From positions 1-64,000 of the forward strand of contig CANQMX010000008.1 in NCBI GenBank assembly GCA_947625095.1: a DNA stretch of 64,000 nt, given 5' to 3'. This DNA is from an uncultured Clostridia bacterium (GTDB lineage: Bacteria; Bacillota; Clostridia; Christensenellales; Borkfalkiaceae). The position numbers and the translations under genes are program-made. Below, piece by piece: positions 44,668 to 53,746 of the stretch. The notes under the pieces were generated by a model. The model ran no database searches and was not told where the DNA came from. It saw only the letters and a program-made list of their open reading frames with translations. The stretch's first letter is position 1; each line of letters opens with the position of its first letter.

Positions 44668-46368
44668 TTACGCCGTCTCCGACGTCGTCTTGTCCTTCTC
44701 CAGCACGTCGCGCAGGGCGTCCTCGTGCTGTTTCAGGTACTCCATCGCCAGCAAAAATTCGTCGCGGCACTTCATCTTGATCTCGATCGCGCCGCCCTCG
44801 CAGATCTCGATCTCCTCGACGAGTTCCGTCAAAATCTCTCGCGTGAGCGTCTCAAAACCTTGATTCCTCTTAAAAGCGGCGATAAACCCGTTTGCGCCGT
44901 CCTGTTTGGAAAGTCGTTCCCGCTCCGTTTCGAGTTCCTGTGCCGCCCTGTTCGCCCGCTCGATCTGGTTTTCGTATTTCTCTTTCAGCGCGAGGTACTG
45001 CCCGCGGCTCAAAAGGCCGTTCTTGTAATCGGGGTAGAGTTCCAAGAGCATCCGCTCGCCCTCCTCCGCCGCCCTCCTTTGGGCGGAGATATTGGCCGCG
45101 AGCCGCTCCGACTGCCGCTCTTCCCCCTTCCTCTCGTCGATCGCCTTCATCAGGCGGTCGAAATCCACCGCGAGCGCAATGTACTTGTTGAGAAAGACGA
45201 GCACCGCCTTCTCGAGCGCGTCTGCGCGGATCATGTGCTTAGTGCAGCCCGCGTGTGCCTTCCGATAGGTCGAACAGGCGTAATACTCATACGTCTTATA
45301 CGGCTGAACGACCCGCCGCCTCTGCATCGCCCTGCCGCAGTCGGCGCACCGCAAAAACCCCGCAAACACCGAAAGCCGCGACTCTCTCGGCGAAGTCCGC
45401 GTGTCGCGCCGCAAAAGTTCCTGCACGCGGCCGAAATCTTCCTTTGAAATGATCGCCTCATGCGCCCCCTCCGCGACGATCCAGCCGCTCCGCTCCACCG
45501 CCTTGGCCGTGTGAACTTTGTAACTGACGACCTCGTTCCTCTTCTGCACCAGATTGCCGATATAGAGTTCGTTCGTGAGGATGCGCCGCACCGTCGAATC
45601 CACCCACAGCGCACCGCGTGCCGCCTGAGAATGGCGATATGCGAACCCTCTCTGCCGCTTGTATTCCGACGGATTGGGCACGCCCTTTTCGTTCAGCAGG
45701 CGGGAAATGCCGAGGATGCTGTACCCCGCCAAAAATTTTTCATAAATAAACCGCACCGTCTCCGCGGCCTCTTCGTCAATCACCAACTTATGGTGGTCGT
45801 CGGGGTCTTTCTGATAGCCGTATGCCGCAAATGAGCCGATAAACATACCGTTTTTGCGGCGGATATCGAGGGAGGAGCGCACCTTCATGGAGATATCGCG
45901 GCAATACTCGTCGTTCATGATGTTCTTGAAGGGGACCATGACGGTGTTCATCGAGGCGGGATTTTCGATGCTGTCGATACCGTCGTTCACCGCGATAAAG
46001 CGGATCTTGAAGAGCGGAAAGACGATCTCAAGATACTTGCCCGCTTCTACATAATTTCTGCCGAAACGGGACAGATCTTTGACGATCACGCAGTTGACTT
46101 TCTTCGCGCGGATATCGTCGAGCATTCGGCTGAAAGAAGGGCGGTCGAAATCCGTTCCGCTCCAGCCGTCGTCGATGTAGCGATCGTAGATTTGAATGGA
46201 CGGATGCTCGGCGACGAATCTCTCCAAAAGCGCCCGCTGTGAGGCGACGCTCTCGCTCTCCGCCCTATCTCCGTCCTCGCGGGACAGACGAATATACAGC
46301 CCCGCGGAAAACGTCGCGCTACCCGAGGCTGTATTATTTTCAAGATATTTGCTTTTTCGTGCCATCAT
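44668..46368 (-). CDS. Large serine recombinase (TnpX-like)
   Basis: A 566-residue site-specific recombinase. The resolvase domain has the catalytic serine in YIRLSREDGD, followed by VASQRALL and the VIVKDLSRFGRN segment. Next come a recombinase domain (RRILTNELYIGNLVQKRN), a zinc ribbon (CADCGRAM...CSTYRKAHAGC), a coiled coil (about 420-500) and a C-terminal DUF4368-like region (LTREILTELVEEIEICEG). It should cut and join att sites of an integrative element. No relaxase, phage or conjugation genes are nearby, so the element is reduced or the gene is a remnant that remains intact. Confidence 0.93.
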   Translation of the reverse strand: MMARKSKYLENNTASGSATFSAGLYIRLSREDGDRAESESVASQRALLERFVAEHPSIQIYDRYIDDGWSGTDFDRPSFSRMLDDIRAKKVNCVIVKDLSRFGRNYVEAGKYLEIVFPLFKIRFIAVNDGIDSIENPASMNTVMVPFKNIMNDEYCRDISMKVRSSLDIRRKNGMFIGSFAAYGYQKDPDDHHKLVIDEEAAETVRFIYEKFLAGYSILGISRLLNEKGVPNPSEYKRQRGFAYRHSQAARGALWVDSTVRRILTNELYIGNLVQKRNEVVSYKVHTAKAVERSGWIVAEGAHEAIISKEDFGRVQELLRRDTRTSPRESRLSVFAGFLRCADCGRAMQRRRVVQPYKTYEYYACSTYRKAHAGCTKHMIRADALEKAVLVFLNKYIALAVDFDRLMKAIDERKGEERQSERLAANISAQRRAAEEGERMLLELYPDYKNGLLSRGQYLALKEKYENQIERANRAAQELETERERLSKQDGANGFIAAFKRNQGFETLTREILTELVEEIEICEGGAIEIKMKCRDEFLLAMEYLKQHEDALRDVLEKDKTTSETA

Positions 46369-46447
46369 TCACCCCCGATGGGACGAACGCGGCGCTTCAA
46401 CACACTTCGAGTATAGCACGCGCCACTGAAAATTTCAAGACCCACCG

Positions 46448-46789
46448 TCATGGTTTCCTCATGGAAATTTTTTCCAGCCCCGATTGAACGGACGGCGCAT
46501 GGCTGTTTTCAAATGTGACGCGCACCCTCGTCTTGCCGACGCGAAAATGATACGGATCTCCCACCGCCGCAAGATATTTCAGCATTTTCGTCAAAACTTC
46601 ATCCTCGGCGTTTACCTCGATTTCCCCGATATCCGCACAAAAATCCAACCCCATGTCCTGTTTTTTGTCATTTTGTTTATCTTTTATACCGCTCACCCCT
46701 CCACTATCCACAAGGACATTCGCAGCAAAAATATCGTGGTCTGAGAAAAAATTTTTTGAAATTTTTAGAGAAATTCGCTCTGTCACCAA
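46448..46789 (-). CDS. Small recombinase-associated protein (DUF6870-like)
   Basis: The credible protein is the C-terminal ~69 residues (MGLDFCADIGEIEVNAEDEV, then GDPYHFRVGKTRVRVTFEN), like small DUF6870-type proteins found beside serine recombinases in clostridial elements; that family call is from memory of the pattern. The frame is open to 46789 but the upstream part is not protein-like; an ATG at 46654 or a GTG at 46711 may be the true start. Function unknown. Confidence 0.5.
   Translation of the reverse strand: MVTERISLKISKNFFSDHDIFAANVLVDSGGVSGIKDKQNDKKQDMGLDFCADIGEIEVNAEDEVLTKMLKYLAAVGDPYHFRVGKTRVRVTFENSHAPSVQSGLEKISMRKP
46694..46757. repeat. Leader repeat copy 1 (upstream of small recombinase-associated gene)
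   Basis: About 64 bp that are roughly 75% identical by eye to 47325-47389 in the same orientation, with the core AAGGACATTCGCAGCAAAAATAT. Confidence 0.55.
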
Positions 46790-47082
46790 TTAGACACTGC
46801 GGCAAAATGGCATAAGGTCGCGCCGCTTCATCGAGCAAAACCTTAAAGTCGGCTTCGATCAGTTGGACTTCGATATCGCCTTACTTTTTGAGAAAGGCGT
46901 TGTTGTTCTCAGCCGTTTCTCTCGATACACTTGTTCTCCACGATAGACCTTTTTCTTTCCTCTCTGCCTTACGCTTCTCTTTATATCCTCGCTTGAAGAA
47001 GTTTTCTTCCATGGTACGAGAGAAGGCAGGTCTCCCGCTTCTCTGCGCACGTTTTTGTGCACAACTCGAAAGTGGGATTCTG

Positions 47083-47106
47083 CCCACTTTCCTTATCCCG
47101 CCTCCC
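47083..47106. repeat. Inverted repeat, left copy
   Basis: CCCACTTTCCTTATCCCGCC and four more bases; its reverse complement recurs at 47550-47571 with one mismatch. Similarity extends weakly into CGAAAGTG-type flanks, suggesting two opposed copies of a ~40-bp element. Confidence 0.65.
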
Positions 47107-47324
47107 GTTTTTCCGAAAATCGTCCCACTTTTGCTTTCCATTTGCTTGCCATTTGCTTGCCGTCCGAGCGCCCCCGTGACCGCCTTTTGCTTCCGTTTTT
47201 ACGATGTGTTCATGACGCTTTTCTCCCCCCTATGTTTTCTTTTCGCCGCCGTTTAATGGCCTTCGGAGGAAGTCATAAGTTCTGCATTTGAATCACCTCC
47301 TCGTTTAGTATAAGACCTCAACAT

Positions 47325-47389
47325 CACCCCCTTCCCAATATCAAAAGGACACTCGCAACAAAAATATAGGGACTACGACAAAATTTTTT
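47325..47389. repeat. Leader repeat copy 2
   Basis: Direct, diverged copy of 46694-46757 (core AAGGACACTCGCAACAAAAATAT), about 630 bp to the right. It lies just upstream, on the minus strand, of the AGGAGGTGA site at about 47290. Confidence 0.55.
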
Positions 47390-47549
47390 CTCCACCAGGC
47401 CAAGGAGACTCAGCGTGAAAACGTAGCGGTCTTAAAAAATTTTCATAATAATTTTTCTTCCAACGCTTTCAAAGTTATTTCTTGCTTGCATCTTTACAAG
47501 GTTGAAATAAAAAATACGGCACAAAAAGTGTCGCATATTTTTAGATTTT

Positions 47550-47571
47550 GGGAGGCAGGATAAGGAAAGTG
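47550..47571. repeat. Inverted repeat, right copy
   Basis: GGGAGGCAGGATAAGGAAAG and two more bases, the partner of 47083-47106. A GAAAGTGC/GCACTTTC hairpin follows. Confidence 0.65.
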
Positions 47572-47693
47572 CCACAACGCACTTTCGCCTCACAACAAGC
47601 GGGAAACCCGCATGAAGAAGATTTACAGTGTTGGCTCCTTTAAAAAAGCCAACGCGAAATAATCTCCTCACTTCGTTGGTTGCTGTGTAAATT

Positions 47694-48875
47694 TTACTTT
47701 TTCCAAACCATTTTATCCACGATCCCTGTGTACGATTGAATGATCTTAACGACCTTCGCAGAGACGTTTTCGTCCGTATAGTCGGGTACGGGAATGCCGC
47801 TGTTGCCGTATTCGTTCAGCGTAACCGCCGTATCCACCGCCTGCAACAGCGATTTCGTATCGATCCCCGCAAGCACAAAGCACCCCTTGTCGAGCGCCTC
47901 GGAGCGCTCGGTAGATGTACGGATGCACACGGCGGGAAACGGCTTCCCGATCGACGTAAAGAACGAGCTCTCCTCGGGCAGAGTTCCGCTGTCGGAAACG
48001 ACCGCAAAGGCGTTCATCTGCAAATTGTTGTAATCATGGAAGCCGAGCGGCTCGTGCCGGACAACGCGCCCGTCAAGCACAAACCCACGTTCCTCCAACC
48101 GCTTTTTGCTTCTCGGATGGCAGGAATACAAAATAGGCATATCGTATTTTTTCGCCATCCCGTTGATTGCCGTAAAAAGCGAAAGGAAATTCTTTTCGGT
48201 GTCAATATTTTCTTCACGGTGCGCCGAGAGCAGAATATATTTTTTTCCCTTCAATCCAAGCCGTGCCAAAATATCGGATGCCTCGATTTCGGCAAGATTG
48301 GCGTGCAAAACTTCCGCCATAGGCGATCCTGTAACAAACGTTCTCTCCTTGGGAAGCCCGCACTCCGCAAGATACCGCCGCGCGTGTTCGGAATACGCCA
48401 TGTTGACGTCGGAAATAATGTCCACGATCCTGCGGTTGGTCTCCTCGGGCAGGCACTCATCCTTGCAACGGTTGCCCGCCTCCATGTGAAAAATGGGAAT
48501 ATGCAGCCGCTTTGCCGCAATCGCCGAAAGGCAACTATTGGTATCGCCGAGAATGAGCAATGCGTCCGGGCGCACGGCGCACATCAATTTATAGGAACAA
48601 TCGATAATGTTCCCGATGGTCGCGCCCAAATCCTCCCCCACCGCATCCATATACACTTCGGGGTCGGCGAGCTTCAAATCTTTGAAAAATACGCCGTTCA
48701 GATTGTAGTCGTAATTCTGCCCTGTGTGCGCAAGGATGCAGTCGAAATAGGTCCTGCACTTCTTGATGACTTCGGAGAGCCGTATGATCTCTGGCCGTGT
48801 GCCGACGATGATGAGCAGTTTCAATTTTCCGTTGTCTGCAAATTTTACGTTTGCAAAGTCCGTGATTTTTTTCAT
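47694..48875 (-). CDS. UDP-HexNAc 2-epimerase (WecB/CapG type)
   Basis: A 393-residue non-hydrolysing UDP-N-acetylhexosamine 2-epimerase. LLIIVGTRPEIIRLSEVI, HTGQNYDYNLNGVFF, HMEAGNRCKDECLPEETNRRI and LLSAHREENID are family signatures. Because it follows capE- and capF-type genes in order, it most likely is CapG, which makes UDP-L-FucNAc from the talose intermediate, rather than a general WecB. Last gene of the polysaccharide operon; ATGA overlap with capF. Confidence 0.9.
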   Translation of the reverse strand: MKKITDFANVKFADNGKLKLLIIVGTRPEIIRLSEVIKKCRTYFDCILAHTGQNYDYNLNGVFFKDLKLADPEVYMDAVGEDLGATIGNIIDCSYKLMCAVRPDALLILGDTNSCLSAIAAKRLHIPIFHMEAGNRCKDECLPEETNRRIVDIISDVNMAYSEHARRYLAECGLPKERTFVTGSPMAEVLHANLAEIEASDILARLGLKGKKYILLSAHREENIDTEKNFLSLFTAINGMAKKYDMPILYSCHPRSKKRLEERGFVLDGRVVRHEPLGFHDYNNLQMNAFAVVSDSGTLPEESSFFTSIGKPFPAVCIRTSTERSEALDKGCFVLAGIDTKSLLQAVDTAVTLNEYGNSGIPVPDYTDENVSAKVVKIIQSYTGIVDKMVWKK

Positions 48876-50077
48876 TTTTTCACCTTTTCGTAGAATGTAT
48901 CGGGATGTGTGGGATCAAATTGCTCGTTCGCCCACATCAGCGTGATAAGTTTCTCCGTCTCGGAAAGATTGATAATGTTGTGCGTATATCCGGGGAGCAT
49001 ATGCACCGCCTCGATTTTTTCGCCGCTCACCTCAAATTCCATCACTTCATCCGTCCCGATTTTTCTCTCTTGAATGAGCGCGCGTCCCGAAACGACAATG
49101 AAAAACTCCCACTTGCTGTTGTGCCAATGTTCACCCTTCGTGATGCCGGGCTTAGAGATATTCACCGAGAATTGCCCGCAATTTTGCGTTTTCAAAAGTT
49201 CGGTAAAACTCCCACGCGCGTCCATGTTCATTTTTAGCGGAAATGCAACTTTTTCTTTTGGCAAATAGGAGAGATAGGTCGAATAGAGCTTCTTTTCAAA
49301 ACTTCCTGCGGGAAGTTCGGGCATCAGAAGCGTCTGCGGCTGATCGTGAAATTCGTAGAGCAAATCCACAATTTCCCCCAAAGTGACTCTGTGCGTCACG
49401 GGAACAACGCAATACTCCCCCTCCTCGCGGAAAATGGGTTCCACCCACTCATAGTCACAGCGCACCGCCCGCCCTTCCAACAAATCGAGCATCGAGGAGA
49501 CGAGGTCGTCGATATAGAGAAGTTCTAGTTCCGTATTTCTGTCGTTCACCGTAACGGGCAAATCGTTTGCGATATTGTTGCAGAATGTTGCCACCGCACT
49601 GTTATAGTTGGGGCGGCACCATTTCCCGAAGAGATTGGGGAAACGATAAATATACGTCTGCACCCCGTGCCGCCTTCCGTAGGCGAAAAACAGTTCTTCC
49701 GCGGCGCGTTTGCTCTTTCCGTACTCGCTTCCATCAAACCTGCCGCAGAGGCTCGCCTGAATGGAAGAGGAAAGCATCACGGGGCAACTGTTGCCGTGCC
49801 GTTCCAGCGTTTTCAGCAAGGTTTCCGAGAAGCCGAGATTGCCCGCCGCAAACTCCGACGTCTCCTTGGGTCTGTTCACGCCCGCAAGATGAAACACAAA
49901 ATCAGCACGTGCGCAAAACGTGTCCAATCTTTCCGCGGAAGTATTGACGTCATAGCGATAAATCTCGCCGATTTTTAGTGCGGGGCGCGTTCTGTCCTTC
50001 CCGTCTCTTAAATTTTCAAGCGCGCAGACGAGATTTTTTCCGACAAAACCCTCCGCGCCCGTCACGAGTACGTTCAT
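48872..50077 (-). CDS. capF: CapF-type bifunctional reductase/cupin epimerase
   Basis: A 401-residue two-domain enzyme. The N-terminal SDR domain has the dinucleotide motif VTGAEGFVGKNL and the YGKSK active site (SEYGKSKRAAEE). The C-terminal cupin (about 280-401) has the metal-site pattern EHWHNSKWEFFIVVSG and MLPGYTHNIIN. CapF converts the CapE product to UDP-N-acetyl-6-deoxy-talosamine. Overlaps both neighbours by four bases, matching the S. aureus capEFG order. Confidence 0.93.
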   Translation of the reverse strand: MNVLVTGAEGFVGKNLVCALENLRDGKDRTRPALKIGEIYRYDVNTSAERLDTFCARADFVFHLAGVNRPKETSEFAAGNLGFSETLLKTLERHGNSCPVMLSSSIQASLCGRFDGSEYGKSKRAAEELFFAYGRRHGVQTYIYRFPNLFGKWCRPNYNSAVATFCNNIANDLPVTVNDRNTELELLYIDDLVSSMLDLLEGRAVRCDYEWVEPIFREEGEYCVVPVTHRVTLGEIVDLLYEFHDQPQTLLMPELPAGSFEKKLYSTYLSYLPKEKVAFPLKMNMDARGSFTELLKTQNCGQFSVNISKPGITKGEHWHNSKWEFFIVVSGRALIQERKIGTDEVMEFEVSGEKIEAVHMLPGYTHNIINLSETEKLITLMWANEQFDPTHPDTFYEKVKK

Positions 50078-51114
50078 TTATTGCCCTTCGCAAGTTCGTC
50101 TTTGATGTATTGAAGAGAAGCGATTTTTTCCTTTACTTGTTCGATATCCAACCTTACCGTGTTGTTGGAATTAAACTCCGTAATCTGCGTCAGTTGGGAA
50201 TTCCCCTGCGTATAGTACTTATCGTAATTCAAATCCCGCTTGTCGCACGGCACTCTGTAAAAATTGCCCATATCGATGGCGCGGACGCATTCCTCTTTGG
50301 TGAGAAGCGTCTCGTACATTTTTTCGCCGTGGCGGATGCCGATGATCTTGATTTGCTTTTTGTCCCCGCCGAAGAGTTCGCACACCGCCTCCGCCTGCGT
50401 CTGAATGGTGCAAGCGGGCGCCTTTTGCACGAGGATATCGCCGCTCTCACCATGCTCGAAGGCGAACAGCACGAGGTCTACCGCCTCATCCAAAGACATG
50501 ATGAAACGCGTCATTTTGGGCTCGGTAAGCGTAATGGGCTGCCCGTTTCTGATCTGATCGATCCAAAGCGGAATGACGCTACCTCGCGAGCACATGACGT
50601 TCCCGTACCGCGTACAGCAGATCTTCGTCTTTGTCGTCGTGCGGGACTTCGCCACGATGACTTTCTCCATCATCGCCTTGCTTGTCCCCATCGCGTTGAC
50701 GGGATACGCCGCTTTGTCCGTCGAAAGGCAAATGACCGTCTTGACCTCTTCGTCGATGGCGGCGGTGAGCACATTCTCCGTCCCGAGAACGTTGGTCTTG
50801 ACCGCCTCGATTGGGAAAAATTCGCAGCTCGGCACCTGCTTCAAAGCCGCCGCATGGAAGATGTAATCCACGCCGTGTATGGCATTCTTTACCGATTGAA
50901 TGTCCCGCACATCGCCGATGTAAAATTTGATTTTCTCGGCAACCTCGGGCATCTTCGCCTGAAATTCATGGCGCATATCGTCCTGTTTCTTTTCGTCGCG
51001 CGAAAAGATGCGGATCTCGCCGATGTCGGTCTTCAAGAAGCGGTTGAGTACGGCGTTGCCGAAACTCCCCGTCCCGCCCGTGATCATCAAAGTTTTTCCT
51101 GTAAAAAGTGACAT
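50074..51114 (-). CDS. capE: CapE-type UDP-GlcNAc 4,6-dehydratase/5-epimerase
   Basis: A 346-residue SDR enzyme, the first step from UDP-GlcNAc towards UDP-L-FucNAc. ITGGTGSFGNAVLNRFL, FSRDEKKQDDMRHEF, HAAALKQVPSCEFFP and the Met-containing active-site region GTSKAMMEK are typical of the CapE/FlaA1/PseB group. Placement before capF and a CapG-type epimerase decides for CapE. Confidence 0.93.
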   Translation of the reverse strand: MSLFTGKTLMITGGTGSFGNAVLNRFLKTDIGEIRIFSRDEKKQDDMRHEFQAKMPEVAEKIKFYIGDVRDIQSVKNAIHGVDYIFHAAALKQVPSCEFFPIEAVKTNVLGTENVLTAAIDEEVKTVICLSTDKAAYPVNAMGTSKAMMEKVIVAKSRTTTKTKICCTRYGNVMCSRGSVIPLWIDQIRNGQPITLTEPKMTRFIMSLDEAVDLVLFAFEHGESGDILVQKAPACTIQTQAEAVCELFGGDKKQIKIIGIRHGEKMYETLLTKEECVRAIDMGNFYRVPCDKRDLNYDKYYTQGNSQLTQITEFNSNNTVRLDIEQVKEKIASLQYIKDELAKGNK

Positions 51115-51136
51115 GATTCACCTACCTATTTTTCAT

Positions 51137-52156
51137 TTATCTGTTCCCGTACATTCTTTCGTAATAATTTTGGTATTCTCCCGAAATGATGGTCTCCCAC
51201 CACTTGCGGTTTTCGAGATACCACTTTATTGTCATTTTTATGCCATCCGCGAATTTCGTCTCGGGAAGCCAACCAAGTTCGTCGTGGATCTTTGTCGGGT
51301 CGATGGCATAGCGCATATCGTGCCCTTTTCTATCCGCAACATAAGTAATCAAACTCTCGGGCTTCCCAAGTTCCTTGCAGATGAGTTTCACAATGTCGAT
51401 ATTCTTCATCTCGTTATGCCCACCGACATTGTAAACCTCGCCCATGCGCCCCTTGTGGATGATGAGGTCGATCGCCTTGCAGTGATCCTCCACATACAGC
51501 CAATCTCGCACGTTTTCCCCCTTCCCGTACACAGGCAGAGGTTTATCGTTCAGAGCATTTGCGATCATGAGAGGTATCAACTTCTCGGGGAAATGGTACG
51601 GCCCGTAATTGTTGGAGCAACGGCTTATCGTTACGGGCAGACCATACGTTCTGTAATAGGCGAGCACCAAAAGATCGGCGGAAGCCTTAGAACTCGAATA
51701 AGGACTGCTCGTATGAAGCGGCGTCGTCTCGGTAAAGAAGAGATCGGGACGGTCAAGCGGCAGGTCGCCGTACACCTCATCGGTAGAGACCTGATGATAG
51801 CGCCTTATCCCGTATTTGCGGCAGGCGTCCATCATCGTAGCCGTGCCGATAATGTTGGTCTGCAAAAAGACGCCCGGATTTTCGATGCTCCTATCCACAT
51901 GGGTCTCCGCGGCAAAGTTTACGACGATGTCGGGCTTTTCCTCTTCAAACAGGCGATAGACCGCCTCCCTGTCGCAGATATCCGCCTTAACAAAGCGGAA
52001 ATTGGGGTTATCCATGACCGAGACAAGTGTGGAAAGATTGCCCGCATAGGTGAGCTTGTCCAGACAAATGATGCGGTAATCGGGATATTTTTTCAGCATA
52101 TGGAAGATAAAATTGCTGCCGATAAACCCCGCACCGCCCGTTACGATGATGGTCAT
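51137..52156 (-). CDS. rfbB: dTDP-glucose 4,6-dehydratase
   Basis: A 339-residue RmlB enzyme making dTDP-4-keto-6-deoxyglucose. [41 protein letters not shown] and the YSSSKASAD active site are present. No rfbC or rfbD is in the window, so the product probably feeds the FdtA/FdtB pair rather than rhamnose. ATGA overlap with rfbA. Confidence 0.95.
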   Translation of the reverse strand: MTIIVTGGAGFIGSNFIFHMLKKYPDYRIICLDKLTYAGNLSTLVSVMDNPNFRFVKADICDREAVYRLFEEEKPDIVVNFAAETHVDRSIENPGVFLQTNIIGTATMMDACRKYGIRRYHQVSTDEVYGDLPLDRPDLFFTETTPLHTSSPYSSSKASADLLVLAYYRTYGLPVTISRCSNNYGPYHFPEKLIPLMIANALNDKPLPVYGKGENVRDWLYVEDHCKAIDLIIHKGRMGEVYNVGGHNEMKNIDIVKLICKELGKPESLITYVADRKGHDMRYAIDPTKIHDELGWLPETKFADGIKMTIKWYLENRKWWETIISGEYQNYYERMYGNR

Positions 52157-53055
52157 TTATTTTCACCTACATTGCTTATAATTTTTTCGTTTGCGACATT
52201 TTTTAAGTGCTGCCCATACGGGGAATTGCCATATTTTTCCGCCGCGCTCAAAAGCGCCTCTTTTGAAATCCACCGATATCGATATGCAATTTCCTCCGGT
52301 GCGGAAATTTCTACGCCTTGGTTCTTTTGCATGATGCGCACAAAATTTGACGCGTCAAATAGGGATTCCATCGTTCCCGTATCCAGCCACGCAAATCCCC
52401 TTCCCATCAATTTAACTTGCAATGCGCGCTCCTGTAAATACATCTCGTTGAGCGACGTGATTTCCAACTCTCCGCGAGAAGATGGTTTGACTCGTTTCGC
52501 TTTGGCGGCCACTCCTTTGGGATAAAAATACAATCCCGTAATTGCATAATTGCTCTTCGGGTTTTCCGGCTTCTCGACGATGGAAACTACGTTTCCGTCC
52601 TTATCGAATTCCGCGATGCCAAACCGTTTGGGTTCGTTAACATAATACCCGAAGACGGTTGCTTTCCCATTCTCGGCCGAGCGAACTGCGCTTTGAAGAA
52701 CGGAGGAAAATCCTTCCCCATAGAAAATATTGTCCCCCAGAATCATCGCGCACTCTTCGTCGCCGATAAATTCCTCACCGAGAATAAATGCCTGCGCCAA
52801 GCCATCTGGCGACGGTTGTACCCGATACGAAAGTTTTATACCGAACATCTCGCCATTTCCGAGAAGACGCTCAAAATTCGGTAAATCGGTCGGGGTAGAA
52901 ATAATTAAAATCTCCCGTATCCCCGCCAGCATCAAAGTCGATAACGGATAGTAAATCATGGGCTTATCATAGACCGGCAACAATTGTTTGGATGTAACCA
53001 TTGTCAAAGGGTATAGTCTCGTTCCTGCTCCGCCCGCCAAAATAATTGCTTTCAT
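52153..53055 (-). CDS. rfbA: Glucose-1-phosphate thymidylyltransferase
   Basis: A 300-residue RmlA enzyme. [13 protein letters not shown], the [18 protein letters not shown] segment and [10 protein letters not shown] are diagnostic. It supplies dTDP-glucose for rfbB next door. Confidence 0.95.
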   Translation of the reverse strand: MKAIILAGGAGTRLYPLTMVTSKQLLPVYDKPMIYYPLSTLMLAGIREILIISTPTDLPNFERLLGNGEMFGIKLSYRVQPSPDGLAQAFILGEEFIGDEECAMILGDNIFYGEGFSSVLQSAVRSAENGKATVFGYYVNEPKRFGIAEFDKDGNVVSIVEKPENPKSNYAITGLYFYPKGVAAKAKRVKPSSRGELEITSLNEMYLQERALQVKLMGRGFAWLDTGTMESLFDASNFVRIMQKNQGVEISAPEEIAYRYRWISKEALLSAAEKYGNSPYGQHLKNVANEKIISNVGENK

Positions 53056-53071
53056 CGGTTTCTCCCGTTAC

Positions 53072-53743
53072 TTATTTGATTGCCGCCCGCAACACATCGA
53101 TATTTGCTGCATAGTCGTCCACAGTACCTCTGAAAATACTTGATGTTCCGGCCACAAAAATATTTGCACCGCACATTTTCAATTTCGCGGCATTTTCCGG
53201 AGTAATATTGCCATCTACCTCCAAAGCGATGTCCTCTTTGTTGTGTTCCCGCAAAAAATTTTGGAGTTTTTCCGCCTTTTTTAAGGTGCTTGGCACAATT
53301 TTTTGGCCGGCAAACCCGGGATTGACCATTAAAAGATTGATCCCATCCAAATAATCAAGCACTTCTTCCAAAACATAAATCGGTGTTGCGGGATTGATTG
53401 CCAAAAAACACTTGCAGCCATACGATCTCAAACGATCCAAAACGCGTTGAACCTGATATGTGCTTTCATAGTGGACCGAAACAATATCCGTTTCCTTGAT
53501 TCCGATATGCTGTAATTTATATTCCGGATCCGTTATCATCAAATGGATATCAAGAGGGATGTCCGTCAAATCCCTCAACCCTCTGATGTAGTCCACGCCC
53601 AATCCGAAATTCGGCACAAAGGCGCCATCCATCACATCGATATGAAGGCGCTCGATTTTCTTTTGCTGAAAGATGTCAATCGTCTTTGCAAGATCTACGA
53701 GGTTTGAACACATCATCGATGCGGAGATTTTTCTTTGGTTCAT
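53072..53743 (-). CDS. Ribulose-phosphate 3-epimerase family protein, operon-dedicated
   Basis: A 223-residue TIM-barrel epimerase: SASMMCSNLVDLAKTI, HIDVMDGAFVPNFGLG, LMITDPEY, NPATPIYVLEEVLDYLD, MVNPGFAGQK and LEVDGNI. It interconverts ketopentose phosphates. Its position directly before a polyol dehydrogenase and a cytidylyltransferase suggests that it feeds pentulose-5-phosphate into CDP-polyol synthesis, not central metabolism. Some residues differ from housekeeping Rpe (SASMM for SPSLL-like), so a different ketose phosphate is possible. Confidence 0.85.
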   Translation of the reverse strand: MNQRKISASMMCSNLVDLAKTIDIFQQKKIERLHIDVMDGAFVPNFGLGVDYIRGLRDLTDIPLDIHLMITDPEYKLQHIGIKETDIVSVHYESTYQVQRVLDRLRSYGCKCFLAINPATPIYVLEEVLDYLDGINLLMVNPGFAGQKIVPSTLKKAEKLQNFLREHNKEDIALEVDGNITPENAAKLKMCGANIFVAGTSSIFRGTVDDYAANIDVLRAAIK

Positions 53744-53746
53744 AAG

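Larger units (their letters stand above)
46790..47693. other. Non-coding, repeat-rich mobile-element remnant
   Basis: No protein I can support in about 900 bp. It holds the second leader repeat (47325-47389), a pair of inverted repeats (47083-47106 and 47550-47571), an AAGTGGG/CCCACTT hairpin near 47070-47090, and a consensus Shine-Dalgarno site followed by a four-codon frame (47273-47287). Composition is more AT-rich than the flanking genes. Confidence 0.6.

Noticed and set aside
28030-46800. A spoVAD-interrupting element bounded by the serine recombinase
   Set aside because: Attractive by analogy with sigK and spsM elements, but no N-terminal spoVAD or spoVAC is found to the right of the recombinase in the window and no matching att sequences were seen. 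Kept only as a possibility in the spoVAD finding.
46859-47256. Overlapping small frames on both strands right of the recombinase
   Set aside because: No recognisable motif, no start signals, and they overlap hairpins and the inverted repeat.
47432-47671. Small protein gene on the minus strand in the repeat-rich region
   Set aside because: The frame crosses the inverted repeat and hairpins, has no ribosome site and no protein-like pattern; it is the translation of a repeat element.
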